64,000 nt of DNA from Diadema setosum (Eukaryota > Echinodermata > Echinoidea > Diadematoida > Diadematidae): positions 2,759,001 through 2,823,000 of the forward strand of contig NC_092689.1 of the NCBI RefSeq assembly GCF_964275005.1, given 5' to 3'. The notes below the pieces were generated by a model. It was not told the DNA's origin. It did no database searches and worked only from the letters and a program-made list of their open reading frames with translations. The position numbers and the translations under genes are program-made. Of the stretch, positions 35,100 to 47,155 are shown in pieces (within the stretch, counting starts at the first letter, position 1; each line of letters opens with the position of its first letter).

Positions 35100-35337
35100 G
35101 GTGAATTGCATAACAAGTCAATGCGAGCGAGCTTGAAAATTTTAACATTTTACAGTCCCCAAACTGCTGTTTGTAGCTATATTATTTCGCTTTTGAAATG
35201 AAGGGGGGGGGGGGGGGCATGCACCGGGCGCATCTGCTGGCAATTACTGGCAGCAACATAACGATTAAATGCGAGCGAGCGAAGCGAGCGAGCTTGAAAA
35301 TTTTGACATTTTACAGTCCAAAAACTGCCGTTTGTAG

Positions 35338-35406
<69 letters not shown>

Positions 35407-35820
35407 TTGGAAATTAAGGGGGGGGGGGGGACGCACCGGGCGCAACTGCTGGCAATTACTGGCAGCAACATCAGGAGAATGGCATGACGATTAAATGCGA
35501 GTGAGTGAAGCGAGCGAGCTTGAAAATGTTGACATTTTACAGTCCCAAAACTGCCGTTTGTAGCTACATATTTTTTTGCTTTGGAAATCAAGGGGGGGGG
35601 GGCGCACCGGGCGCAACTGCTGGCAATTACTGGCAGTTACATCAGGAGAATGGCATAACGATTAAAATGATGCGAGCGAGCGGAGCGAGCGAGCTTGAAA
35701 ATTTTGACATTTTACAGTCCAAAAACTGCCGTTTGCAACTACATGTATATTTTTTCGCTTTGGAAATTAAAGGGGGCGCCCGGTGCCCCCCCCCCCCCCC
35801 TGGATCCGCCACTGGTAGTC
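35100..35820 (+). repeat. Four-unit tandem array (about 150-220 bases per unit)
   Basis: Each unit has GCGAGCGAGCTTGAAAAT, GACATTTTACAGTCC, AAAACTGCCGTTTGTAGCTA, a G-run, CACCGGGCGCA and CTGGCAATTACTGGCAG. Units start near 35121, 35275, 35510 and 35680. The second unit has gained (TA)n and poly-T tracts at about 35340-35403. The array ends with TGGATCCGCCACTG. Confidence 0.8.
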
Positions 35821-36422
35821 AAGGGTGTCGGTTTATGTTCATGATTGGGGAAGTATGACCAGCGAGGGGGCGTCGAAGTGACCAAGCGGGGGAAGGATGT
35901 CCAAAATCTGCACTTTAGAGCATCCCCTAATTGTGTTTGTGTGTGTGTGTGTGTGTGTTTTGTGTACATGGAAAAGTTAGGTCAAGTCTTATTATTGGCA
36001 AAGCAAGGCATTTTAATATAGACTTGTATGTATAAAGCAACACTGCAAAATCAATGATCTAGCTTTGATATAACGAATCGTAAGGTTCAAAGGTGTGCAT
36101 TCTACATCACATTGCGCAACATTGCAGCGACTCTTTTTGCCGTTCGGATGTTCTGAGTACACTGCGCACATCCTGCTTATATTCATCATGGACCCTACCA
36201 CAAAATAGGGTCCATGTATTCATAATGCCAACCAGGAGTCACGCTGAATCACAATCTTTTGTCGGCTCTGGGCGTTTTGAACAATGTTTCACACTATATA
36301 CCTCTTTTAATTATGGTTAAAAGAAATCTTAATTTTTTTTTTCCGATGGGATGGGAGAGTATGAAAGGTGATGTCATCTTGTCTGATCTGAATAAGTGAC
36401 TACACTGTATGTTTGATTACTA
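35821..36422. other. No gene; (GT)n tract
   Basis: (GT)n at about 35934-35958. A short hairpin, ATGGACCCTA / TAGGGTCCAT, lies at about 36188-36215. Confidence 0.4.
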
Positions 36423-36956
36423 CACTGTAAAAACATGGGTGTTAGGAGATTTAACACCACGGGTGTTAAATCTAACACCGATCAAACTTCAATAAAGGAC
36501 CACACCCACAGGTGTTAAAAATGCACTGTGATGGTGTTGAAAAGTGTTCACCTGACACTTCGTGGTGTTAATTTGACACTGTACCTGGTGTTATTTTGAC
36601 ACTGTACTGGTGTTAATGAAAAAATGACACCACATGGTGTTGATTTGATACTTGTTGGTGTTAATATCAATGGTTTAACACCCGTCCAGCTTCAATAAGG
36701 GACCACACCAGCTGGTGTTACTTTGGTGTAAAATTATTTTCACATTTTTTCAAAAATCTAGTATTTTAATGTAAAATTCTTGATCGTCTTGTTTAAATTA
36801 AAAATCAACAAGAAGTGCAGTTACTAAGAAACTCTTCAAAAAACAGTTTAAAATTTGGAAATGACACCCGGGGGTGTTGATTTAACACCATAAATGAGCA
36901 CCGAAAATTTAACACCAGCTCGGTGTTCACTATCTAACACCGGACTTTTTGCAGTG
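36423..36956. mobile_element. 534-base element with CACTGTAAAAA / TTTTTGCAGTG ends, TA duplication
   Basis: CACTGTAAAAACATGGGTGT at the left pairs with the complement of AACACCGGACTTTTTGCAGTG-type text at the right. TA flanks both sides (36421-36422, 36957-36958). Inside, GGTGTTAA and TTAACACC words recur about fifteen times in both orientations. No transposase, so it is a non-autonomous, probably Tc1/mariner-type element. Confidence 0.75.
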
Positions 36957-39900
36957 TATAGCTGTGATGTGAACACATTTACCTTCAAACCCACAGTATT
37001 TCTCACACATTTTCACAATCACTTTTACTTTTCGATTTATTTGCCTTCACATCACTCTCCATACAACAGTCAACTTGTGGAGTTTCTCTCTAAATCAAGC
37101 TGTAAATGTGTGTGATTTAATTCACCAATATATAGTAACAGCAAAGAGCCAACAATGGTACAGTAATTGAATCTGTACAGCAAACAAATGAAAACACAAA
37201 TCCAATGATTTCTCTCAAAATACTTTAATATGGGTAGCTTTCACATAGCATCTCCATCAGTACACACTACACAGTTATTGATCTCATTAATCACAACAAC
37301 ATAAAAGGATAGATATTGTAGGCCTACTTGATTTGAAAATAGTTAGTGGCATCAGAAACGCCTGAATCAAAATTAAGATGGCACAGAGTCAAGATTCTAT
37401 TCAGGCTCTACTCAATCATTCGAATTCTTTTATTTCTCTGATTGGTTAAAGTCACTCACAGCAATTTGTTAACTTACTGTCCATTAGAAAACGACATTAC
37501 ATATAATCCACTATCACATTATCACAATAAATCAAGTTTCTTTGAAATCTATAACTTTCATTAATATTTGGTCATCCATTGAGGAGTAAATAACAAGCAG
37601 TATTGAATTTGTTGGATTATTGAATTATCACATTTTGATGTGTACATAAACTCTACATGGAGAGTTGGTTTACATCAGCAGTGAAATAAATAAAATAAAA
37701 AGTACAAACAGTAATTTGATCAAGAAAAAAAAAACCAAAGTGATTTTTCAGTTCATTGTCAGTAGACCAGCTGACATGGTAAATGTATTTTACTGGAATT
37801 TCAGAGTAGCTTTTTTCTTTAAGTGACTGTTACATACATATTGTGACTCTTGATGTTGAAATTATCCTTGAGATAAGTTACCTACTACAGTGCACTCCTG
37901 TTAAACGAACACAATTATAAAGAAATTCAGGCTACGAAGACGTAAAAATGCAGGCTGGAACATATCCGTTCTATGTATTTTTGTTGTTTATTTGTTCAGA
38001 TATAATGAAATGTCAATATAACGATAGAAACTGCAGATCCAGAGGACTTCATTATAACAGGAGGCCATTGTACATGTAGTACTTATTGATGATACTGCAG
38101 AACACCAAGCAATTTGACAAAAAAAAAATACAACAAAATACAAAACAAAACAAAACTATGAACTTACGTAAAATCACAGAATCTTCCCCATGCTTCCTGG
38201 AAGGATTATGATGAAACATTAATCATCTTTTCTTCTCATTTTAAAATAATCAAGTCCACTGTAACTACTTCCTACTCTATAATTTATTTTGTAAATAGAA
38301 AACCAGTATATATTTGTCTGTAAAATGAAGATAAAATGACAACATGAAATCATAATTAAAAATTGAGATGTTCCATCACACATCATATAAAAGAAGTTTA
38401 GTTAGTAAAACTTTCATTGAAAAAAGAATTGAGATTCTTCTATATACTGTAGTTACTAATCTTTCCTCTCAGCTCGCTACGTCACATACATAACTCGACT
38501 ACTGCATACATATTAATATGAATAGTTTAGGTTACAAGTATGCTGTATGCATACAAATTAATGTTCCTTCTCCTTGCATAAAAATTTGATATAAGTATTT
38601 GTACTAAGTATACATGAAAGACATGTATGCACATGTATCATTGTAATAGTTGCTCTATGTATCACTACTAGATGATTATGGTAATTAACTATTGGTGCTC
38701 CCTCTTGAATTTGCTTGTTTATTTGTTTGTCTGTCTATTTGTTGGGGGATTTGTGAGACGAGAAGAGTCATTGGTAGCCAAATAGATAGGAAGATAGAGG
38801 AACCTGTAATAGATTAAACTCTATCTACTGAACTCTCTCTCTCTAAACATCTGTTATATAGTAGTACGGTGTACTGTACTTTCAATGTAGATATCTGTGT
38901 GGGGAGAGGCATTCATAATTATTTTTGTAACACAATGCAAAGCACCACAGATGGATCTCTGCAACATTTAGAGCCACCTTACAATGACTGGCTTCCCCAT
39001 TATCAACAAAACACACATTGTAGTACTGACAAACCTGTTCTGGTGTACATAACTAACATGGATATGAAAAGATCTTACCAGAAGATTTTATGGGGTAAAA
39101 TTGTCATCACAATGTACTTCCCTTATTCACTTTGGCCACTTAAAGAAATTTCGTTTTGTGGAATAATTCTTGCAGTCCCAACTATCTTGTGATAATGGTG
39201 TTCGCCTGTGTTTGTTGTAAGAGTGTAGCAGGTATCACTATATGGGAGACAGATGAGAGAAAGGAGATGATGGTGATAATATTGCACCAGAGTGTGATAG
39301 TACATGTATTGCACATTTCATATGAGAAAGCAGTATTGATGCAATGTTGTATGAGAATGGCAATTCCCACCATCAAGAGTGGCGGGTATATTTGATAGGA
39401 GGAAGTGTGTTCACTGTAATACAGTGTATGTACCTCCAATGTTGGCAAACTTTACGTAGTCCCCTATTTCATGCTGAAATAGACATGTAATACACGTATA
39501 TAAACTCTGCACATCTGCACATTCTGTGCAGTACTGCTACAGCAAACAAAAATAATAGAATCTAACATGTTGAGAACAAGTCAATTCGTACTGTTAACTG
39601 AGTGACAGTGAAATTCACTCTTTTACATAGATCTTATTTTGAAATCTATCTTTGACAGATATTCCATATACAGTAGTATATAATTATAGATATATTGGAC
39701 AGATATACATGTACTCTGTGATACTCTTAAATCTATTTACTGTTAGCACAAAGTTTACTGTCACTTGACCACTAGATTGAGGAAAATACTGTATGACAAT
39801 GAAATACATGTAGTAACTTCTTCTGACTGCTCTAAATATTTCATGAGAGAATGAAGTCTTAGCTTCATGGGTAGATAGATATGTTTCACACCAAAGTGAA

Positions 39901-40993
39901 CATGTGCAAAACACATATTGTGTGTTTGCTGCAGATCAAAACTGCTTGCTCCTAATCTACGCCAAATATTCTGTGAGGCTTTCATTCTCACGAATTTCAT
40001 AATGGTACTCATGAATTTAAAAACACACAAAAATATATTTACTCTTTTTCCGACATGAATGTGACGTGCATGCAGACATTTCTCTAAACAGCACTGTAAT
40101 CCACAATGACAAATTTAGTCCTGATTCACACACACACACACACACACACACAAATTGACTTGCTAAATATATGGGGTATACAGTAATATCATTTCAGGAA
40201 AATAAAATGCGTTGAAGCAAGAAGAGGGTACCTGGGGATGAATGTCTATTACACACTGACATTCACCTTCACCTATTTTTAGGCACCTGATGAGACACCA
40301 GGCAACATCAATGTAACTTTTGAAGAAACTTGTTGGTTTTTTTTATATAAATTTTCTGAATTATATGCTAACATTTCAAAGTTTGGTATGACCTTAGACG
40401 CCATGACCTTCATCACTTGTTTTTCTTGACTGTTGACCTTGAACTTTGTTATTATATTTCTGAAATCTAATGGATTAGTTGCCCCCTCAAACACTGCCCT
40501 CATTTCAAGATTGACAAATCTAATCAACCATTGCTTAATCATTGCCCTATATGCAAAGAATGATAATAATGACAAATAAGATTAAAAAAATAATACAAAA
40601 ATAAAAATCCACACAAATAGGCCTCCCATTCCTTTAGTAAAGCTCTTAACCCATTGAGGACAGTTTGATTTTGCTACAACACCCACTTCCCATAGAGGCT
40701 TGCCCGAGTACATGTATACTCGCGACTCATCCTCAATGGGTTAAACATCTAAAATTTGTACAGTATGATTAAGCAATTCTGTAAAATAATCAAAATAATT
40801 GTAAGCATGCTAAGAATAATAAGAGACAATGTTGCACATCTATGTTCCAACACCTTATACATGTAATGCCTGTAAGTATGCCTAAAAATACCCCTGATAT
40901 CTATCCATGCAAATATCACATGTTATAAATGCAAAATGAATCATAAAGCAAAAATTCCTAAATGTGCTCAGTGAAAGAAATTCATGACATATG
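36957..40993. other. Repeat-poor stretch, no gene recognised
   Basis: Four kilobases of AT-rich sequence with almost no elements except (CA)n at about 40128-40152. Open frames such as 38869-39192 and 40279-40575 have no family motif. It lies downstream of the minus-strand membrane-protein gene and part could be its 3' untranslated region; an ATTAAA word (minus strand) lies at 37219-37224. CTACAACACCC… and CCATTGAGGACAG / CCTCAATGGGTTAA near 40650-40745 form a small imperfect hairpin. Confidence 0.35.
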
Positions 40994-41766
40994 CCTGGGG
41001 TGGTATTCTGAGGTCGTAATTAAGTCCGTAATTAACTTCGTAATTAAGTCGAGAAGTTAATAGGCCCTTAATCATGGGCAAAATCGGTATTCTGAGGACG
41101 TAATTAAGGTATGATTAAGTCCCCTATAATTATCTTATCATAAATGTTCCTCCCATCTAATTGTTATTCCATCCAATCAGACGCGTAACCGTTGTTAGAA
41201 GCCAAAATGATGATTACGCGCGAAAATATGCCATCAATGCGCGCTCCTCCACACACCCCCTGTAATTACAACCCAAAAGCTCCGTGCACACACTCCAGTC
41301 TTTGATTGCAACTATTGCAATCCTTCACCTAGGCACGCGAAGAGCTCGCATAAAATGACAAAATTCCTCGAAGATCACCTATATTTCTTTTTTTCTCTGA
41401 ATTCTATGGATACCATGACAACAAGATTCAACCACTCCTCGGTTACCGAAGACAGTAAGCATCGTTGTGGCCGAGAAAATACGCTCTAATGTGTGATATC
41501 TGAGTAGTTAATGACACTCTTTGGTATCATTAAGTTTTCCATTAACTTTCGTACTTAATTACACCCTCAGAATACCGATTCGTCATTAACTCTGTGATCA
41601 TGTCCTCTCAGAGGTGCACGCGCATTGATACGCGCAAACCTTTCCTGCAAAACGCTTGTTGCTATAGTAGTTAATATACCCCCTACTTAATCATGCTCTC
41701 AGAATACCAATTCGGTAATTAAGTGCTAATCAGACACTTAATAAGCCCTCAGAATACGGCCCCAGG
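40994..41766. mobile_element. 773-base palindromic element (CCTGGGG...GTATTCTGAGG ends)
   Basis: CCTGGGGTGGTATTCTGAGG at the left pairs with CCTCAGAATACGGCCCCAGG at the right. Many CGTAATTAAG / TTAATTACG and CAGAATACC words recur inside. The interior (about 41180-41350, 41590-41650) is CpG-bearing single-copy-like sequence. It resembles the GGTATTCTG elements at 29.4 and 32.7-33.1 kb. Confidence 0.75.
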
Positions 41767-42590
41767 TGTTCAGATTTACAGGCATCTATAGGCAGCTCCT
41801 CGATTCACTGATGATGTGTGGTAAGTTACCTGTACATGTACTTTGAAATTTGCATGATGTGATTGTAATTCACAGGCAATCTCTGAATTACCCTCAAAAT
41901 ATTGACATACTAGTACTTTAGCTCTCAATAACCGTGGCAAAGTCCCCGAGTCAAACAAGCCTTGTAGCACAATCCAACCTATGGCAACTATTGAACTTAA
42001 TTCCACAGATTAGCACAATGATGGCAGAGGTAGTGAAGGAGAAGCTGAACCTCAAATAACATTTTATCTGATGTGACCATCGACTTGGTCTTTTACTTTC
42101 ATTGTACAAGGAATTACATCAGACTGACAAGGAAAACAGCGACAAACAAAATCTAAGATCCAAGATGAGCTATTGGCAACCTGGCCCTCGAGTTGCAACA
42201 GATCCCTGTACATAGCTCAACAAGTCATTGATTATGGCCCTGCCTTCTGCATTTAAACTTGACAACTCATCAACAATTGTACGTCTACCCTTCAAGAGAG
42301 TCCTACAGCTTATCATCAAAATTACCTGTCTCTGACACCAAATAACTTGACATTTCAATTTGGGGGCATAATGAATACAACACAAAGCTATCTTTCTGAA
42401 TGTCAAATATCCTGCTCAGATCTAACTTGCAGAGAGCTGAGAAATGAATTTGGTAGATTGCTTGGGAAATGTATGATTTCTGTATCTCATATCCACAGCA
42501 TCCTGCCACACAGTTTACAACAATAAAAGATTAAAGCATTGTATTCTTGCTACATTGATCTCTTCAGCTGACTTAACAAACACACGTATG
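41767..42590. other. Probable 3' flank or untranslated region of the minus-strand gene
   Basis: It follows directly the stop codon of the gene at 42591. Minus-strand open frames here (41776-42006, 42170-42406) lack motifs. No repeat was identified. Confidence 0.35.
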
Positions 42591-42906
42591 CTACACATCA
42601 AAATCTTTTCTAACTTGGCTGTCCAGAAACTCAAAGAAGTATCGCCCCACACAGAGGAAGCATAGGCTGGCACACACAGCATAGACACTTCCAATGAATC
42701 TGTCCTCCACCAGAACTTGCTTGCCTGTGCCGAACAGGAGCACCGAACCAAAATTGAACATGGCGCTGCCGTAAAGGCTGAAGAGAACTCGGTTGGAGAT
42801 GCTGGCCGCTTGGAGACATCGTCTGCTATAGATGTAGAGTCCAATGCCCAGGTGTGCATTGAAGAGCAAGCTGTTGGCCACTGCAAGATTCCACTTTGGA
42901 AAACAT
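42591..42906 (-). CDS. Coding exon 2 (last) of the membrane-protein gene
   Basis: It follows the acceptor CTATTGCAG and encodes from the third base of codon 56 to the TAG stop (residues 57-160), including three hydrophobic stretches. A second open frame on the same strand (42515-42886) is a shadow. Confidence 0.8.
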
Positions 42907-44265
42907 CTGCAATAGAATTTGAATATAATGTTGGTACATTGATTACCTTCGCTTCAAAATGTGAACACTGATAAAGTTGACAGGAAATCCCAAGTCAATG
43001 GCAGGACAAAATGTGTCAGGGTCGGAGCATATATACATGTGATGTGGACCAGAAAAACAGCAAAAAAACAAACAAACAAACAAACAAAAACAAAAACAAC
43101 CCCCCCCCCCAAAAAAAAAAAAAAAAAAAAAAGAAACCTAGCCTAGGAAAGTGTTTATTTGTGACAACTCAATTGGCATTATCGCCAAATAGTCCACCTC
43201 TCCATTCACCGCCATTCATTTCATCATAGCCGGGCACTTCTTTCAACCTCCATATTGGGTGGATAGTAGACTTTGCACGTAGTGAAGACGCACACGCAGA
43301 ATGAGAGGGGACCGATATCACGATTTGGCCCACCTCAACAGTAACTTAGTTATAATGTCTCCCATCAAGGCTAAGAAGATGAAGTTTCAAGAAGAACTAC
43401 ATGTACTTGTAGTACTAGGTACTATACTTTTGTGTAGGAGCTGGTTCCTTTTGGATCTAACAGGCAAGAAAGAAGAACCGTTTAAATCTGAATGGTTAAC
43501 TGAATCCAGCAAACTCTCTCTCTCTCTCTCCTGCTCGTGTTCTCCCTCTCTTGAGAATAAAAAATATCCTGTCTGCTTTCATTATGGCCATGGCAGGGGA
43601 AAAGGAGGAAGGCAAGGTCCAAGAAGGGCAATTGTGCACTGCCCCAAGGAGGAGGGAGGCAAGGTCCATGACAAGATTGGCAAGGAGGAAGATAACAATG
43701 ATTAATTAAGTGAGCTTGAGATTGGAAGAGGAGAAAGAGAAGAAAGAGTTGGACGAAAATGATAAGCCAATAAAAAGGATGCCCACAGGATGGATAAAAA
43801 TAGAGAGGCATATTCGTGAAACAGGCCCCACCATGCACCACTGCCTATCTGTACTATTGTCACGGTGGCTTAAGAGGACGATAACGAGCTTAGAACAATG
43901 CTTTTATTATTCTTTTTTTTTTTCATCATTGACATTGTTTGCTGGGCTATCAACTCACATCAATGATTAGGTATCGGACTACAGTGCTCGCGCTTATCCG
44001 TTCGCCGGACTGCGAACAATACGATCAGCTGGCTGTATGCACACACACAAGCGAAGACGAGGGGAAACAAGTGCAAGTGAGTCGATAACTAAACTTACCC
44101 CACTAATAGAGAGCGATCTAATATATGGACAGCAAATGCAGTATGACTTGCAGCACCAACAGCAGGAAGTATCGTGTAACTGATGTCGTTCAAATATTTT
44201 CTGCAGCAGAACGATTCCAAGTACGATTTCCACTTCCCACTTTGGCTAGGCTCCAACACCTCCAT
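42591..44265 (-). CDS. Two-exon gene for a 160-residue multi-pass membrane protein, unrecognised
   Basis: The exons are 44265-44099 and 42906-42591 on the minus strand. The first ends at a GTAAGT donor in phase 2; the second follows CTATTGCAG and restores the frame through a split glycine codon, giving 160 residues and a TAG stop. It starts MEVLEPSQSGKWKSYLESF. Hydrophobic stretches lie at about residues 28-48 (ISYTILPAVGAASHTAFAV), 61-82 (WNLAVANSLLFNAHLGIG), 95-115 and 126-144, so probably four membrane passes with both ends on the same side. It ends RKDFDV. There is no signal peptide, metal site or enzyme motif I know. The exact phase agreement and the CpG-rich sequence just upstream make it a real gene. 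I cannot assign it to a named family; a small TMEM-type protein of an endomembrane or mitochondrion is possible. The 1.2 kb intron holds homopolymer runs. Confidence 0.8.
43060..43135. repeat. (CAAA)n, C-run and A-run tract inside the intron
   Basis: AAACAAACAAAC repeats run into about ten C and then about twenty A residues. Confidence 0.85.
44099..44265 (-). CDS. Coding exon 1 of the membrane-protein gene
   Basis: It encodes residues 1-55 plus two bases of codon 56. The ATG at 44263-44265 is the first in frame; the donor GTAAGT follows at 44098. It carries the first membrane segment. Confidence 0.78.
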
Positions 44266-44480
44266 GATGGTGCATGGTCCCGATCGGCGGCGCCGCTGCG
44301 ATGCGGGAATGCTGCAGAGCTACGAGCTGGCGGTAGGGTCGGGTCGTTGCGGCCAGTGCTGCGCGTGCATGCAGTTCGGGAATCGCACACAATCGCTAGT
44401 TACCGCACCCAGCGAGGCCATGTGTAGTGGGGTCTCTGACCGCACCCAGCCAGGCCCCGCCCATCACAGCTTCTGTTAAT
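44266..44480 (-). promoter_or_regulatory. CpG-rich promoter or 5' leader of the membrane-protein gene
   Basis: A GC-rich block (GATCGGCGGCGCCGCTGCG, GGTCGGGTCGTTGCGG, GGCCCCGCCC) lies immediately 5' of the ATG on the minus strand and contrasts with AT-rich surroundings. No TATA box was picked out. Open frames across it on both strands result from its high GC. Confidence 0.55.
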
Positions 44481-44559
44481 TTTGACCAATTTTGTTATAA
44501 ATCATTTTGATTTTGACGCAGCATCAACTTGCGTACTACATGCATCTTTGCTTTCCTTC

Positions 44560-44634
44560 TTTTCTTTCTCGTTTCCCTTGTTTCTCCCTCTCCCTCTCCC
44601 TCTCTCTCTCTCCCTCTCTCTCTCTCTCTTTCTA
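44560..44634. repeat. (CCCTCT)n / (CT)n tract
   Basis: TTTCTCCCTCTCCCTCTCCC followed by a CTCTCT run. It lies at the upstream edge of the minus-strand promoter. Confidence 0.85.
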
Positions 44635-44793
44635 TTTGCAAAGGAGGTATGGATACTCTTCATTGATTCCAAGATTTATAAATACATGTAGGATGTAGGC
44701 CTACTTGTACTGTAGTTGAATACAGAAACATTGTGAAATGAAAATGCATGTTACACAAACGTGCACAACGCTTCGTGATTGAAATCAAAGCAG

Positions 44794-45061
44794 GGCCGGC
44801 GGAACCGGGGTGGCCGGGGGGCTCGATCGCCTCCCCCCCCCCCCGCCTTTTTTTTTCTTCTTTAGGAATACATAGCGTGTCACCACTTTGCCCCCCCCCC
44901 CCCCCACACACACACACACAGTCACACACACACACTCGCGCTGAAGACTTTTTTTTTTGCTTGTTAGATGCACTGATCTCCCCTCTAACAGTGGTTAGAT
45001 GGTGAAACCCGGAAGTTGTAGAAGTGCTCCCCCCCCCCGCTTTTGAAAACGTGGCGCCGAC
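44794..45061. mobile_element. GGCCGGCGGAACCG...GTGGCGCCG family, copy 2
   Basis: It starts GGCCGGCGGAACCGGGGTGG, holds a C-run, GTGTCACCACTTTGCCCC, a CA run, a T-run, GTGAAACCCGGAAGTTG and ends TTTTGAAAACGTGGCGCCG. The terminal GCCGGCG / CGCCG(A) are short inverted repeats. Confidence 0.6.
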
Positions 45062-45326
45062 CATGCAAAGTACATTGTATACTACTGAATAACTTCAATG
45101 TCAAGGTTCAAATGGTCAGCAGGCTCGAGATACACAGTGCAAGTGGCAGAATCCAATAAAAGTTAATCAGACAACTACAAGAGATGTATTATTATTTTCA
45201 ACAGAGGTTAAGATACTAATATAGAAATACAAACAAACAATACTTAGAGCTTTTAGCCTATTGATAGCAGGTGGTTCAGAATGGCATCAGAGAAGGGAGG
45301 ACCGGCGAGAAATAGAGTCCATGCAT

Positions 45327-45442
45327 GGCCGGCGGAACCGCTTTCTTTCTAACCGTATAATATTTCTTTTTAATTCATTTTTTTTTCTTGCTTGCTTGCT
45401 TGTTAGCTTATGAAGTGCAACTTTTGAAAATGTGGCGCCGGC
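45327..45442. mobile_element. GGCCGGCGGAACCG...GTGGCGCCGGC family, copy 3 (short)
   Basis: GGCCGGCGGAACCGCTTTCT at the left and TTTTGAAAATGTGGCGCCGG at the right, with a T-run and GCTTGCTTGCTTGTTAGC between. TCCATG lies close outside both ends and may be a remnant of a duplication. Half the length of copy 2. Confidence 0.6.
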
Positions 45443-46529
45443 TGTCCATGGAACTGACCAAAGATTAGATATAGAGTTGATTAAGTGTTCCAGACTGCTA
45501 AACAGGTAGAATATCTACGTACTGAAGACCATAAGAGTAGAGATCGAAGCGCACGCATTGACTCTCTTTGGTGGAGACTTTGTTTCCTATCAATAATGGT
45601 CCCCCGGGATCATTCCTCCTTTGCGCAACCTCAATTCTTTCCATGGCCCTCTATAGTTCAATGAAAGTACAGTAGCCAATAGGCCACTGAAGGATTAAGA
45701 AATTAGTCAGTGATAAAATAACTTGTCATTCAAGTTTTCACCTCATCTTCATGCCAAGCTGCCCAGATCAAGTCAATGGGAGTATTTTGTTATCCTGTCA
45801 ATATCGCATATTTTGACTATAAGCTACCGGACATACTAGTATGCCTATATAGCTTCTGTCATCTCAGAAGCTTCTCAAAAGGCAGCAAAGAGCCAAATAA
45901 AGTATATTATTGTCAATGTGTATAGAAACTAAAAGTGAAATGGCATTCCAAGTTCACATCACCGATACATCTTAAATGTATAATTAAAAGAAATCTATAG
46001 CAAGTATATAGTTATGAGTATACTATACTCTTATTAAGTTCAATCACAAAATCTGCAGAAAGTTTGAGAATGGTTGAGTTTCATAATACAAAAATCAACA
46101 AATCTCTGATTTGTAAACGAATTATCAAATTTAAACAAAAAATAAGCGGCGGTTGTATGGAATGTTATCCATTTTAACAAAATCATATCATCAAAATTTT
46201 ATAAACACTGTCTTATTTTGTTACTGGAATATTAAAGTATGAATGAGCTAACTTTATAGTCACCACCCGGGCAAAAATTTCAAGCAAAGTGATGTGAATT
46301 ACTAAGAAAGAGTTAAAAAGATGTACAATTTAAGCATAACACAAACACTTTATTTTATCAGAGGGTAACACCATCCTGGCATGAGCACAATGCATCAGAA
46401 AGCAGAACTAGAAACACCAACACTTATAATATGGGACAATAATATCATGATACAGTCTGAGGCCGCCAGATGATAATTGGAAGATGGGTAAGAGGGTGAG
46501 TAGATAGCATCACACATTGCCTTGATGGA
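45443..46529. other. No feature recognised
   Basis: AT-rich intergenic sequence without an obvious repeat or coding frame. Confidence 0.45.
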
Positions 46530-47155
46530 ATCTATACACTTTCGGTTGAGATGGGGTTTGAGGTTTCCAACGTTTTTTTTTTTATTATTCTATTTCATTT
46601 TTTTTTAATAATGAGAATCCTCTTATGAAATGAGGCCTCCATCCATTTCAAGCTTAATCGCTTATGATGGTGGTCTCCTGCATTCAATTATCTCTGTTGT
46701 TTACTGAAAAACACTGTATATTTCATTCTATATTTCTGTGTATCAACATCGCTCAATGCAATCACCTATGTGAATTTATTTATGTATTGTTATCGATTTA
46801 TTTCACTGCACTTGTTATTTTTTGTCTTTGTACTTTTTGAAGTTTGCATTCAAATTGCATTTGATTGAATGCAGAAATAAAAACAAACAAACAAACAAAT
46901 ATGAAAGAGCCTCTAATATTGTTAAAGGACTTCAGCATTTATTTAATTAAATAAAAAATAGTTTTGAAATGGCTGAGATATCCAAAACAAAGCAATCCTA
47001 ATAAAAGGTGGGACCCACCTTTTGTTTTTGGATATCTCAACCATTTCAAAACCGTGGGAAGTTCCTCTTAGTTAACATTTCATCATCAGGTGGTTTCTAA
47101 ATACATAGCAAAACGTTAAAAGCTGAATTCTCACCTAAATCAAAACCCTTTAGTG
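46530..47155. mobile_element. MITE, GGTTGAGATGG-end family, copy 2, with insertion
   Basis: TTCGGTTGAGATGGGGTTTG (46550) and CACCTAAATCAAAACCCTTT (47132) are the diverged ends. GGCTGAGATATCCAAAACAA and TCCTAATAAAAGGTGGGACC match copy 1 at 9748-10120. Extra sequence at about 46640-46900, ending in AGAAATAAAAACAAACAAAC, has a retroelement-like tail and is absent from copy 1. Confidence 0.6.

Noticed and set aside
43301-43705. 134-codon + strand open frame
   Set aside because: Lies in the intron of the minus-strand gene, low-complexity Ser/Lys/Gly-rich, no homology recognised.
44125-44479. Two + strand open frames over the CpG block
   Set aside because: Mirror frames of the first exon and GC-rich promoter of the minus-strand gene.
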